Of a stretch of 12,281 bases of DNA, positions 6,589 through 12,281 are shown piece by piece. The position numbers were made by a program, and so were the translations under genes. The stretch is from JAVWPP01 sp036635835 (GTDB taxonomy: Bacteria > Bacillota > Clostridia > TANB77 > CAG-465). Location: contig JAVWPP010000035.1 of NCBI GenBank assembly GCA_036635835.1, positions 1-12,281 of the forward strand, read 5' to 3'. Numbering within the stretch: position 1 is the stretch's first letter; every line of letters begins with the position of its first letter. The notes under the pieces are model-generated. The model searched no databases. It saw only the letters and a list, made by a program, of their open reading frames with translations, and had not been told where the DNA came from.

Positions 6589-7065
6589 ATGAAAGAAAAA
6601 GTATATAAAATCCTAAAAGAATTAAACATAAAGTATAACGAAATAAACCACCCAGCGCTTTTTACAGAAGGAGACGAGGAAAAATACGGGTTAGAGTTTA
6701 GCGGGGTAGAATATAAAAATCTATTTTTGCGAAATAAAAACAAAAGTAAATTCTATCTATATAGTCTACCTTTAAAACAAAGAGCAGATTTAAAAGAACT
6801 TGCTATAAAGCTAGACGAAAAAAAATTATGTTTTGCAAACGATAGCGAGTTACTAGAAAAGCTAGGTATAAAATCTGGATCTGTTTCTGTTTTAAATATA
6901 ATAGAAGTAGAAGAAACAGATTGTATATTTGTTTTAGATGAAGATTTTAAAGAAAAAGAGCTAGTAGATTTTCATCCAAACGATAATACAGCTACAGTAG
7001 AGCTAATGCCAAAGGATATTATTAGAGTGCTAAATAAGTATAACGCGGAAATTATGTATGTATAG
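6589..7065 (+). CDS. ProX/YbaK-type aminoacyl-tRNA deacylase
   Basis: A 158-residue single-domain protein of the YbaK/ProX editing superfamily. These enzymes hydrolyse mischarged tRNAPro (Ala- or Cys-tRNAPro, depending on subgroup) in trans and protect translational fidelity. Visible family signatures are N-I-x-Y-x-E-x-x-HP near residue 20, E-Y-K-N-L-F-L-R-N-K, the segment KLCFANDSELLEKLGI, G-S-V-S, and HPNDNTATVEL near the C-terminus. Length matches the family (about 155-170). The order of motifs favours the free-standing ProX (PrdX-like) group over short YbaK proteins. G-S-V-S is followed by VLNIIEVEE rather than the more usual P-[F/L]-G-[L/I]; the substrate is therefore not assigned. A weak AAGG (6576-6579), or AGGAG (6569-6573) at a long spacing, precedes the ATG. 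No terminator is seen after it. Confidence 0.85.
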   Translation: MKEKVYKILKELNIKYNEINHPALFTEGDEEKYGLEFSGVEYKNLFLRNKNKSKFYLYSLPLKQRADLKELAIKLDEKKLCFANDSELLEKLGIKSGSVSVLNIIEVEETDCIFVLDEDFKEKELVDFHPNDNTATVELMPKDIIRVLNKYNAEIMYV

Positions 7066-7077
7066 GCAAGCTACCTA

Positions 7078-7106
7078 TTGACAAGGTTACATAATCATGA
7101 TATAAT
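7078..7106 (+). promoter_or_regulatory. Perfect consensus promoter for the small-gene pair
   Basis: TTGACA (7078-7083), exactly 17 bp, then TATAAT (7101-7106), with TGA immediately before the -10 (extended -10). Both hexamers match sigma-A consensus at all twelve positions, the best promoter in the window. It starts 12 nt after the proX-like stop codon. Confidence 0.9.
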
Positions 7107-7160
7107 ATTTGCATAAACCAAATAAACCAAGTATTTAATTAAATATTGGAGGCGTATATT

Positions 7161-7298
7161 ATGAATGAAATATTTGCAATAGACGGAGCAACCTTAACAA
7201 TTATAGGTATAAGTGTAACAGCTTTTATACTTTGTTGGTGCACTATAGTTAAAGATTATTTTAGAGCAAAAAATAAAAGTGATCATGAAGATAAATAA
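7161..7298 (+). CDS. 45-residue single-pass membrane protein, unknown function
   Basis: This short gene runs from the ATG at 7161 to TAA at 7296. GGAGG (7148-7152) is 8 nt before the start, and a perfect consensus promoter lies 55 nt upstream. The protein begins MNEIFAIDGA, has one hydrophobic segment (about residues 10-30, including C25-W26-C27) and ends in a charged tail (KDYFRAKNKSDHEDK). It is therefore probably a one-span membrane protein with a cytosolic C-terminus and no cleavable signal. The 69-residue gene follows 30 nt later with no terminator between, so the two are likely an operon. The CWC pair in the membrane segment could be a metal or disulfide site, but this is speculation. 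Family not recognised. Confidence 0.75.
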   Translation: MNEIFAIDGATLTIIGISVTAFILCWCTIVKDYFRAKNKSDHEDK

Positions 7299-7328
7299 AT
7301 AATTAATTAATATGCGGAGGAATCCTAA

Positions 7329-7538
7329 ATGAGCGATTCAGATAGTTACTATGCAGGCAGTACAGATTATACAGATCCTACAGTTATTAAAGTTATCCTA
7401 ATGTATATGAACCATTCAGACAGAATAACATGCATTAAAGAAACGTATAATATATCATATGAAGAAGCAGAAAATATTTGCTATGGCAAAAGACCAGATG
7501 CAATTGTTTTAGAACTAATAAGAAGAAAAATAATATAA
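7329..7538 (+). CDS. 69-residue small soluble protein, unknown function
   Basis: The ATG at 7329 follows GGAGG (7316-7320) by 8 nt. The product opens with a polar stretch rich in D, S and Y (MSDSDSYYAGSTDYTDP). It then forms what looks like two or three helices: VIKVILMYMNHSDR, an ITCIKETYNISYEEAENICYGK segment and a C-terminal VLELIRRKII. The ISYEEAENICYGK part is reminiscent of a helix-turn-helix, but no family was recognised. It lies 30 nt after the small membrane-protein gene, shares its strong promoter and is followed by a terminator, so the pair forms an independent unit. Two cysteines (in ITCI and ENIC) are present. Confidence 0.75.
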   Translation: MSDSDSYYAGSTDYTDPTVIKVILMYMNHSDRITCIKETYNISYEEAENICYGKRPDAIVLELIRRKII

Positions 7539-7553
7539 AGTATATAACTTGTT

Positions 7554-7582
7554 AAAAGAGAGAATAAATTTCTCTCTTTTTT
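7554..7582 (+). terminator. Rho-independent terminator after the small-gene pair
   Basis: AAAAGAGAGAA (7554-7564) pairs with TTCTCTCTTTT (7570-7580) around a 5-nt loop, ending in a T tract. It starts 15 nt after the 69-residue gene. Confidence 0.88.
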
Positions 7583-7605
7583 ACGCATAAAAAGCAAGTA
7601 TTATG

Positions 7606-7634
7606 TTGAGAAAAAGGCTCAAATGTAGTATAAT
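7606..7634 (+). promoter_or_regulatory. Promoter of the ung-queA-tgt operon
   Basis: TTGAGA (7606-7611), a 17-bp spacer and a perfect TATAAT (7629-7634). The predicted start near 7641 leaves a leader of under 30 nt, too short for a riboswitch. Confidence 0.85.
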
Positions 7635-7652
7635 AGATAGAGCTTAGCTTGT

Positions 7653-7658
7653 GAGGAG
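7653..7658 (+). promoter_or_regulatory. Ribosome binding site fixing the ung start
   Basis: GAGGAG lies 10 nt before the ATG at 7669. The in-frame GTG at 7651 overlaps it, so 7669 is preferred. Confidence 0.7.
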
Positions 7659-7668
7659 TAAAATACAT

Positions 7669-8373
7669 ATGCAAAATTTCAAAGATATTTTAGAAGAAGA
7701 ATTTAAAAAAGAGTACTATATATGCTTAAATAAAAAACTAGATGAAATGTATGAAGATAAAAACATATGTATTTTACCAGAGAGAAAAGATATATTTAAT
7801 GTATTTAAATATACAAGCTTTAAAGATGTTAAAGTGTGTATAATTGGGCAAGATCCATACCCTACTAAAAACGTAGCACATGGACTAGCTTTTTCAGTAA
7901 AGCCGGGTGTAAAAGTGCCAGAGTCTCTTAAAAATATATATAAAGAGCTGCAAAACGAAGGGGAATATATAGTTCCAAACCATGGCTGTTTAATAGATTG
8001 GGCAAAGCAAGGTGTGCTTCTTCTTAACACGGTATTAACTGTAGAAGAAGGAAAACCAGACTCGCATAAAGATCTAGGCTGGCAAAACCTAACTACTTCC
8101 GTTATAATGCAGCTAAACAAAAACAAAGAAAATTTAGTATATATGCTTTGGGGCGCAAAAGCCAGAAAGCTTAAAAAATATATAACAAACACAAACCATC
8201 TTGTTTTAGAAAGCGTTCACCCAAGCCCGCTATCTGTGTATAGAGGATACATAGGGTGCAATCATTTTATGCTTGCAAACGAATATTTAAAACAAAATGG
8301 ACTTCAAATGGTAAAGTGGCAGCTACCAGTAGATATTAAGGAAAGTGAGGAATTTATTAATGAAAACAAGTGA
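7669..8373 (+). CDS. ung: Uracil-DNA glycosylase, family 1
   Basis: Removes uracil from DNA by cleaving the N-glycosidic bond, starting base-excision repair. The 234-residue length fits family 1. The water-activating motif GQDPYP is at residues 60-65 (D62) and the DNA-intercalation motif HPSPLS is at 184-189 (catalytic H184). Between them are FSVKPG, the segment WAKQGVLLLNTVLTV and WGAKA, all in the usual order. It is the first gene of an operon with queA and tgt. Its last 14 nt overlap the start of queA, whose ribosome binding site lies inside ung, suggesting coupled translation. The grouping with tRNA-modification genes is not one I regard as typical. Identification is very secure. Confidence 0.97.
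   Translation: MQNFKDILEEEFKKEYYICLNKKLDEMYEDKNICILPERKDIFNVFKYTSFKDVKVCIIGQDPYPTKNVAHGLAFSVKPGVKVPESLKNIYKELQNEGEYIVPNHGCLIDWAKQGVLLLNTVLTVEEGKPDSHKDLGWQNLTTSVIMQLNKNKENLVYMLWGAKARKLKKYITNTNHLVLESVHPSPLSVYRGYIGCNHFMLANEYLKQNGLQMVKWQLPVDIKESEEFINENK
8345..8350 (+). promoter_or_regulatory. Ribosome binding site fixing the queA start, inside ung
   Basis: GTGAGG lies within the 3' end of ung, 9 nt before the queA ATG at 8360. An upstream in-frame GTG at 8345 coincides with this site and is unlikely to be used. Confidence 0.65.
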
Positions 8374-9394
8374 TTTTTATTTCGATTTACCAGAAGAATT
8401 AATTGCACAAGTACCGCTAGAAAACAGACAAAAGTCTAGAATGATGATGTTTAATAGGAAAACAGGAGCAGTTAAAAATGAGATTTTCGAAAACATAGTA
8501 AACTATGTAAATGAAGGAGACTGTTTAGTACTTAATAATACAAGAGTGCTGCCAGCAAGAATTTACGGAAACAGAGTAGGAAAAGAGGAGTGTATTGAGG
8601 TCCTACTGCTTAAAAATTTAGAGGGAAATAAGTGGGAATGCTTAGTTAAACCCGGAAGAAAAATGAAGATAGAAACTAAGGTTGTATTTGGAGATGGAAT
8701 ACTAGAAGGTACAGTAATAGACGTTTTAGAAGATGGAAATAGGATTATAGAATTTAAGTACGAAGGGATTTTTAATGTTATACTAGATAAGATTGGATCT
8801 ATGCCTTTACCACCATATATAACTGCTAAACTAGAAGACAAAGAAAGATACCAAACAGTATACAACAAATACGAAGGCTCTGCAGCAGCCCCAACAGCAG
8901 GTCTGCATTTTACAAACGAAGTCCTAAGCGCCTTAGAAGCAAAAGGAGTTAATTTAGTATATGTAACGCTGCATGTAGGCCTTGGAACGTTTAGACCAGT
9001 TAAGGTAGACGACGTTGCAAACCATAAAATGCATACAGAGGAATACCACGTAACAAAAGAAGCAGCAGATAAGATAAACGAAGTTAAAAAAGCAGGAGGA
9101 AAAATAATTTCAGTTGGAACAACATCATGTAGAGTTTTAGAAAGCGCTACAGATGAAGATGGAATTATACATGAATCAAATGGAGATACTAGTATATTTA
9201 TTTACCCAGGTTATAAGTTTAAAATGGTAGATAAGTTATTAACTAATTTCCATTTGCCAGAGTCTACCCTTATTATGCTTATTTCAGCGTTATCTACAAA
9301 AGAACATATATTAAACGCATATGCTAAAGCCGTAGAAGAAAGATATAGATTTTTCAGCTTCGGAGATTGCATGTTCATAGGATGGGAGGAATAG
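8360..9394 (+). CDS. queA: S-adenosylmethionine:tRNA ribosyltransferase-isomerase
   Basis: QueA transfers the ribosyl part of SAM to 7-aminomethyl-7-deazaguanine (preQ1) in tRNA, forming epoxyqueuosine. The 344-residue length is normal. Signatures are the N-terminal DFYFDLPEELIAQ-P, LVLNNTRVLPAR, APTAGLHFT, LHVGLGTFRPV, MHTEEY, the segment VGTTSCRVLE and LLTNFHLPESTLIML, with YRFFSFGD-MFI at the end. Translation starts within ung (14-nt overlap), and tgt begins 2 nt after its stop. The start is set by the ribosome binding site at 8345-8350 and by the family-typical start MKTSDFYFDLP. Pairing with tgt shows that the organism makes queuosine-family bases in tRNA for Asp, Asn, His and Tyr. Very secure. 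Confidence 0.97.
   Translation: MKTSDFYFDLPEELIAQVPLENRQKSRMMMFNRKTGAVKNEIFENIVNYVNEGDCLVLNNTRVLPARIYGNRVGKEECIEVLLLKNLEGNKWECLVKPGRKMKIETKVVFGDGILEGTVIDVLEDGNRIIEFKYEGIFNVILDKIGSMPLPPYITAKLEDKERYQTVYNKYEGSAAAPTAGLHFTNEVLSALEAKGVNLVYVTLHVGLGTFRPVKVDDVANHKMHTEEYHVTKEAADKINEVKKAGGKIISVGTTSCRVLESATDEDGIIHESNGDTSIFIYPGYKFKMVDKLLTNFHLPESTLIMLISALSTKEHILNAYAKAVEERYRFFSFGDCMFIGWEE
9384..9389 (+). promoter_or_regulatory. Ribosome binding site fixing the tgt start, inside queA
   Basis: GGGAGG overlaps the last queA codons and is 7 nt before the ATG at 9397. In-frame earlier starts (TTG at 9367, ATG at 9382) precede or overlap this site and lack one of their own as good. Confidence 0.75.
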
Positions 9395-9396
9395 AG

Positions 9397-10551
9397 ATGG
9401 AAAAATTAGAGCAAAAAAAAGCGGAAACTAAAGTAGGAACTTATGAGCTAATACATGTGTGCAAACAAACAGGCGCAAGGCTTGGAAGGCTGCATTTAGC
9501 ACATGGGATTGTTGAAACACCTATATTTATGCCAGTTGGGACGCAGGCAACTGTAAAGTCTCTAACACCGGATGAATTAAAAGAAGATGTAAAAGCACCA
9601 ATTATTCTTTCTAATACATATCACCTATATTTAAGACCTGGGCATGAGCTAATTAAGCAGTGCGGAGGACTTCATAAGTTTATGAACTGGGATAGGAATA
9701 TCCTAACAGATAGCGGTGGTTTTCAGGTGTTTAGCTTAAGCGGGCTTAGAAAAATAACAGAAGAAGGCGTGCAGTTTCAGTCTCATATAGACGGAAGCAG
9801 GCACTTTATATCTCCTGAGAAAGCTATGGAAATACAGAACGCTTTAGGCTCAGACATAATGATGTGCTTTGACGAGTGTACTCCATATCCATCTACATAC
9901 GACTATACAAAAAAATCTATGGAAAGAACAAGTAGATGGGCAAAAAGATGCTTAGATTCTCATGAAAGAAAAGAAGAACAAGCCCTATTTGGAATTGTAC
10001 AAGGAGGCATGTTTAAAGATCTTAGAGAGCAAAGTGCTAAAGATTTAGTTGCTTTAGATTTCCCAGGATATGCAGTTGGAGGGCTTTCTGTAGGTGAGCC
10101 TAAAGAACTTATGCTAGAAGTTTTAGAGCAGACAACTCCTCTTTTACCGGAAAACAAAGCAAGATATTTAATGGGAGTTGGTACTCCAGATTATCTAATA
10201 GAGGCAGTGCTTAGAGGTATAGATATGTGCGACTGCGTTCTTCCAACTAGGCTTGCAAGAAACGGAACTGCTATGACGTCTGTAGGTAAGGTAATAATTA
10301 AGAACAAAAAGTATGAATTAGACCAGTCTCCTATAGATGCTAGCTGCGATTGCTACTGCTGTAAGAACTACACAAAAGCATATTTAAGGCATTTGTTTAA
10401 AGCAAATGAAATATTAGGCGCTAGACTTTTTTCAGTGCATAATTTAAGGTTTTTAACAAGGCTTATGGAAAACGTAAGAGAAGCTATAAAGGAAGATAGA
10501 CTTATGGATTTTAGAAATGAATTCTATGAGAAGTATGGCTACGAAAAATAA
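9397..10551 (+). CDS. tgt: Queuine/preQ1 tRNA-guanine transglycosylase
   Basis: Tgt exchanges guanine 34 in GUN-anticodon tRNAs for preQ1, the step before QueA. The 384-residue protein has the full TIM-barrel signature: SNTYHL, DSGGFQVFSL (general base D105), FDECTPYP, GIVQGGM, GGLSVGEPK and DCVLPTRLARNG (nucleophile D279). The zinc site reads C317-D-C319-Y-C-C322 with a histidine in FSVHN. An extra cysteine (C321) replaces the residue, often Thr, in CDCY-T-C. The residue before D279-C280 is cysteine rather than the more usual phenylalanine. Neither change touches a catalytic residue. It is the last gene of the ung-queA-tgt operon. In many clostridia yajC and secDF follow; here a terminator does. 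Very secure. Confidence 0.97.
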   Translation: MEKLEQKKAETKVGTYELIHVCKQTGARLGRLHLAHGIVETPIFMPVGTQATVKSLTPDELKEDVKAPIILSNTYHLYLRPGHELIKQCGGLHKFMNWDRNILTDSGGFQVFSLSGLRKITEEGVQFQSHIDGSRHFISPEKAMEIQNALGSDIMMCFDECTPYPSTYDYTKKSMERTSRWAKRCLDSHERKEEQALFGIVQGGMFKDLREQSAKDLVALDFPGYAVGGLSVGEPKELMLEVLEQTTPLLPENKARYLMGVGTPDYLIEAVLRGIDMCDCVLPTRLARNGTAMTSVGKVIIKNKKYELDQSPIDASCDCYCCKNYTKAYLRHLFKANEILGARLFSVHNLRFLTRLMENVREAIKEDRLMDFRNEFYEKYGYEK

Positions 10552-10563
10552 AGAGTAAATAGA

Positions 10564-10592
10564 AACATCATAAGTATTTATGGTGTTTTTTT
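10564..10592 (+). terminator. Rho-independent terminator after tgt
   Basis: AACATCATAA (10564-10573) pairs with TTATGGTGTT (10578-10587), one G-U wobble, around a 4-nt loop, followed by five T residues. It starts 12 nt after the tgt stop. Confidence 0.85.
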
Positions 10593-10646
10593 ATAGCTTA
10601 AAGTAGATATAAATGAAGTTTTCTGCAGTAAAAGAATACATAACAA

Positions 10647-10675
10647 TTGCAAAAAGTGTTTTACTGTGATATAAT
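10647..10675 (+). promoter_or_regulatory. Promoter of the cation/proton antiporter gene
   Basis: TTGCAA (10647-10652), 17 bp, then TATAAT (10670-10675) with an extended -10 TGA. The predicted start near 10682 gives a leader of about 50 nt containing a palindrome. Confidence 0.8.
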
Positions 10676-10697
10676 ATGTAGAATAACAAAAAAAGAT

Positions 10698-10717
10698 ACG
10701 CTTTAAAGTTAAAGCGT
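10698..10717. promoter_or_regulatory. 20-bp palindrome in the antiporter leader
   Basis: ACGCTTTAA (10698-10706) and TTAAAGCGT (10709-10717) are perfect inverted repeats separated by AG. The site lies about 22 bp downstream of the -10 and ends 3 nt before the GGGGG ribosome binding site (10721-10725). No T tract follows, so it is not a terminator. It could be the operator of a dimeric repressor, or an RNA hairpin affecting translation or leader stability. Confidence 0.65.
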
Positions 10718-10732
10718 TAAGGGGGAATTAAT

Positions 10733-12040
10733 ATGAATAAATTAATTTTAAAATTTAAAGAAAGATTTAATTGTACATTTTTAATACTATTAATACCTTT
10801 ACTAGCTATAGCTTTTTTCAGGCCAACAGTATTAGAAGGATCTAATCAGCTTGAATTTTTAATGGATTTGTTTGTAATCTTATTATCTACAAAGCTACTT
10901 GGAATATTAACTAAGAAAGTACAGATACCTGCAGTCGTAGGCGCATTGCTTGCGGGTGTTATTTTTGGGCCTGCTATCTTAAATAATATACATGAAACGG
11001 AGTTCTTAATGACTTTATCTGAGCTTGGCGTTATAGTTATAATGTTCACAGCAGGGCTAGAAGTAGATATAAAAGAACTTAAAAAATGCGGTAAATCCGC
11101 AACGTTTATAGCTTTTCTAGGTGTAATAATACCACTTGTAGCAGGAGGTATATTTGCATGTTTCTTCAATAATAATGGCTCAATAATGCAAATGGACTAT
11201 AATCAGCTACTACAAAATATATTCATAGGAGTAATACTAACAGCAACATCTGTTTCTTTGACAGTGGAAGCTTTAAAAGAAATGGGAAAGCTAACATCTA
11301 AAGTAGGTAATACTATTTTAGCAGCAGCTCTAATAGACGATGTTATGGGTATAGTTGTACTTACAATTATAACTAGCATGGCAGACTCATCCGTTAGTAT
11401 ACCTATAGTCTTACTTAAGCTTCTTGGCTTTTTTGTCTTTGCAATTGTAGTAGGAATACTAGCAAACAAAGCATTTAAAGCATGGATGACAGATTCTCCA
11501 AAAGGGCTTAGAAGGCACATTGTACTTGCTTTTTGCCTATGCCTTGGAATGTCATATATAGCGGAAGTATATTTTGGAGTTGCAGACATTACAGGTGCAT
11601 TTATAGCAGGAGTAATATTATCTAATACGCCAAAATCTAAGTATTTAGACAAGCGTTTTGATAGCCTATTATATATGCTACTTGCGCCAGTATTCTTTGC
11701 TAGCATAGGACTTAAAGTATGCCTAGAAGGTTTTGACACAGGTTTAATTGTATTTACCATAGGATTAATTATTGTAGCTATGTTAACTAAAGTAATTGGC
11801 TGCTTTATAGCAAGTAAGATGTGTAAATTTAGTAATAAAGAATCTCTACAAATTGGTACAGGTATGATAGCAAGAGGAGAAGTTGCATTAATTGTTGCAA
11901 ATAAAGGAGCAGCAGTTGGTCTAATGAACCCAATATACTTTGGCCCTCTAGTTATTATGGTTGTATTTATAGCTATAAGCACTCCAATTCTTTTAAAATT
12001 AACTTTCCATGAAAAAAAGAAAAAGGTAGAAATATCTTAA
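10733..12040 (+). CDS. CPA2-family cation/proton antiporter
   Basis: A 435-residue membrane protein of the monovalent cation:proton antiporter-2 family (NapA/KefB-like transport domain), which exchanges Na+ or K+ for H+ across the cytoplasmic membrane. About 12-13 hydrophobic segments are visible. Family signatures are VPAVVGALLAG-like (QIPAVVGALLAGVIFGP), an MFTAGLEVD motif, TATSVSLTVEALKEMG, the ion-binding pair D202-D203 in AALIDDVMGI, GAFIAGVILS, and a late ARGEVALIV motif. The Asp-Asp pair is typical of electrogenic CPA2 members; the ion is not determined. No TrkA-N/KTN regulatory domain follows: the protein ends in a short basic tail, so it is not a full KefB/KefC. It has its own promoter and terminator and is monocistronic. 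The ATG follows GGGGG by 7 nt. Confidence 0.93.
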   Translation: MNKLILKFKERFNCTFLILLIPLLAIAFFRPTVLEGSNQLEFLMDLFVILLSTKLLGILTKKVQIPAVVGALLAGVIFGPAILNNIHETEFLMTLSELGVIVIMFTAGLEVDIKELKKCGKSATFIAFLGVIIPLVAGGIFACFFNNNGSIMQMDYNQLLQNIFIGVILTATSVSLTVEALKEMGKLTSKVGNTILAAALIDDVMGIVVLTIITSMADSSVSIPIVLLKLLGFFVFAIVVGILANKAFKAWMTDSPKGLRRHIVLAFCLCLGMSYIAEVYFGVADITGAFIAGVILSNTPKSKYLDKRFDSLLYMLLAPVFFASIGLKVCLEGFDTGLIVFTIGLIIVAMLTKVIGCFIASKMCKFSNKESLQIGTGMIARGEVALIVANKGAAVGLMNPIYFGPLVIMVVFIAISTPILLKLTFHEKKKKVEIS

Positions 12041-12043
12041 GAC

Positions 12044-12082
12044 AATAAAAGCTTTGATTAATTTCAAAGCTTTTATTTTTTT
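12044..12082 (+). terminator. Strong terminator after the antiporter gene
   Basis: A perfect 14-bp stem (12044-12057 with 12064-12077) encloses a 6-nt loop and is followed by T residues to 12082. It begins 4 nt after the stop. The A-rich left arm may also allow termination on the other strand. Confidence 0.92.
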
Positions 12083-12137
12083 ACGTTAATTTTCTTTATT
12101 AATTATACAATATAGTATACAATATAAATATATAGGT

Positions 12138-12183
12138 TAAATAATTTAAAAAAGTATATAGATAATTTAAAAAAACATATAAA
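12138..12183. repeat. Imperfect AT-rich tandem duplication before copy B
   Basis: Two near-identical ~22-nt units lie head to tail here. Each starts ATAATTTAAAAAA, then continues with GTATATAG in the first and ACATATAAAG in the second. The second unit supplies the left arm of repeat copy B. Base composition is almost pure A and T, so significance is limited. Confidence 0.5.
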
Positions 12184-12241
12184 GATATACTTTCTAGATA
12201 CGGTAATATGGGTAATGAGAAGAAAGTTACTCATATGTTTT
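12172..12241 (+). repeat. Structured dispersed repeat, copy B
   Basis: The core at 12194-12240 matches copy A (5035-5081) at 44 of 47 positions. The inner hairpin pairs 12206-12216 with 12226-12236 around a 9-nt loop. The G12210-C12232 pair replaces A5051-T5073 of copy A. An outer stem, AAAACATAT (12172-12180) with ATATGTTTT (12233-12241), competes for the same right arm. An A-rich tail runs to the window end. As with copy A, it is intergenic, on the + strand, and lies downstream of a membrane-protein gene. Confidence 0.8.
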
Positions 12242-12281
12242 AAAAGAAAAAATATAAAAAAAAATAAAAATAAAAATAAAA

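Noticed and set aside
7635..7668. Possible preQ1 riboswitch ahead of the queuosine operon
   Set aside because: The leader predicted from the promoter is under 30 nt and has no preQ1 aptamer features. The known preQ1 classes usually control synthesis or transport genes rather than ung-queA-tgt.
11203..11982. 259-codon open frame on the minus strand
   Set aside because: It lies wholly within the antiporter gene in antisense. It has no recognisable domain and no suitable ribosome binding site; it reflects codon bias of the real gene.
10733..12040. Full KefB/KefC potassium efflux system
   Set aside because: The transport domain fits, but no C-terminal nucleotide-binding TrkA-N domain is present.

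Overview
The window looks like chromosomal DNA from a low-GC Bacillota, most likely a clostridial lineage. The evidence is an AT-rich base composition, heavy use of AGA and ATA codons, strong GGAGG ribosome binding sites, consensus sigma-A-type promoters (TTGnnA, 17 bp, TATAAT) and recognisable clostridial housekeeping genes. All ten genes I support are on the + strand. I see no rRNA, tRNA, CRISPR array, transposase or phage gene. The species cannot be named from the sequence.

Layout. (1) Positions 1-183 hold a degenerate copy of a dispersed repeat, a terminator and the recJ promoter. (2) 196-4059 is a recJ-rel operon: a single-strand exonuclease and a (p)ppGpp synthetase whose hydrolase site looks degraded. 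(3) 4172-6475 holds two transcription units encoding related DUF975-type membrane proteins. The gap between them contains a (TATAA)n microsatellite, a structured repeat (copy A), an A-rich tract, a terminator and a promoter. (4) 6589-7065 encodes a ProX/YbaK-type tRNA deacylase. (5) 7161-7538 is a pair of very small genes, a 45-residue one-segment membrane protein and a 69-residue protein, behind a perfect consensus promoter. (6) 7669-10551 is a tightly packed ung-queA-tgt operon, joining uracil excision to the last steps of queuosine tRNA modification. (7) 10733-12040 encodes a CPA2 cation/proton antiporter with a palindrome in its leader. (8) 12041-12281 holds a terminator and copy B of the dispersed repeat.

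How the genes fit together. Most are housekeeping functions: DNA repair (recJ, ung), tRNA quality and modification (proX, queA, tgt), stringent response (rel) and ion homeostasis (antiporter). The less ordinary material is: a ~47-nt repeat core whose two good copies differ at three positions, two of which form a compensatory base pair; a Rel protein with a substituted HD site but an intact synthetase; two adjacent DUF975-like proteins that both end in an [A/N]-P-[M/V]-F plus acidic motif, six-fold repeated in the second; and the promoter-driven small-protein pair. I did not find a clear multi-gene novel system. The structured repeat and the P-M-F tails are the best candidates for undescribed biology.
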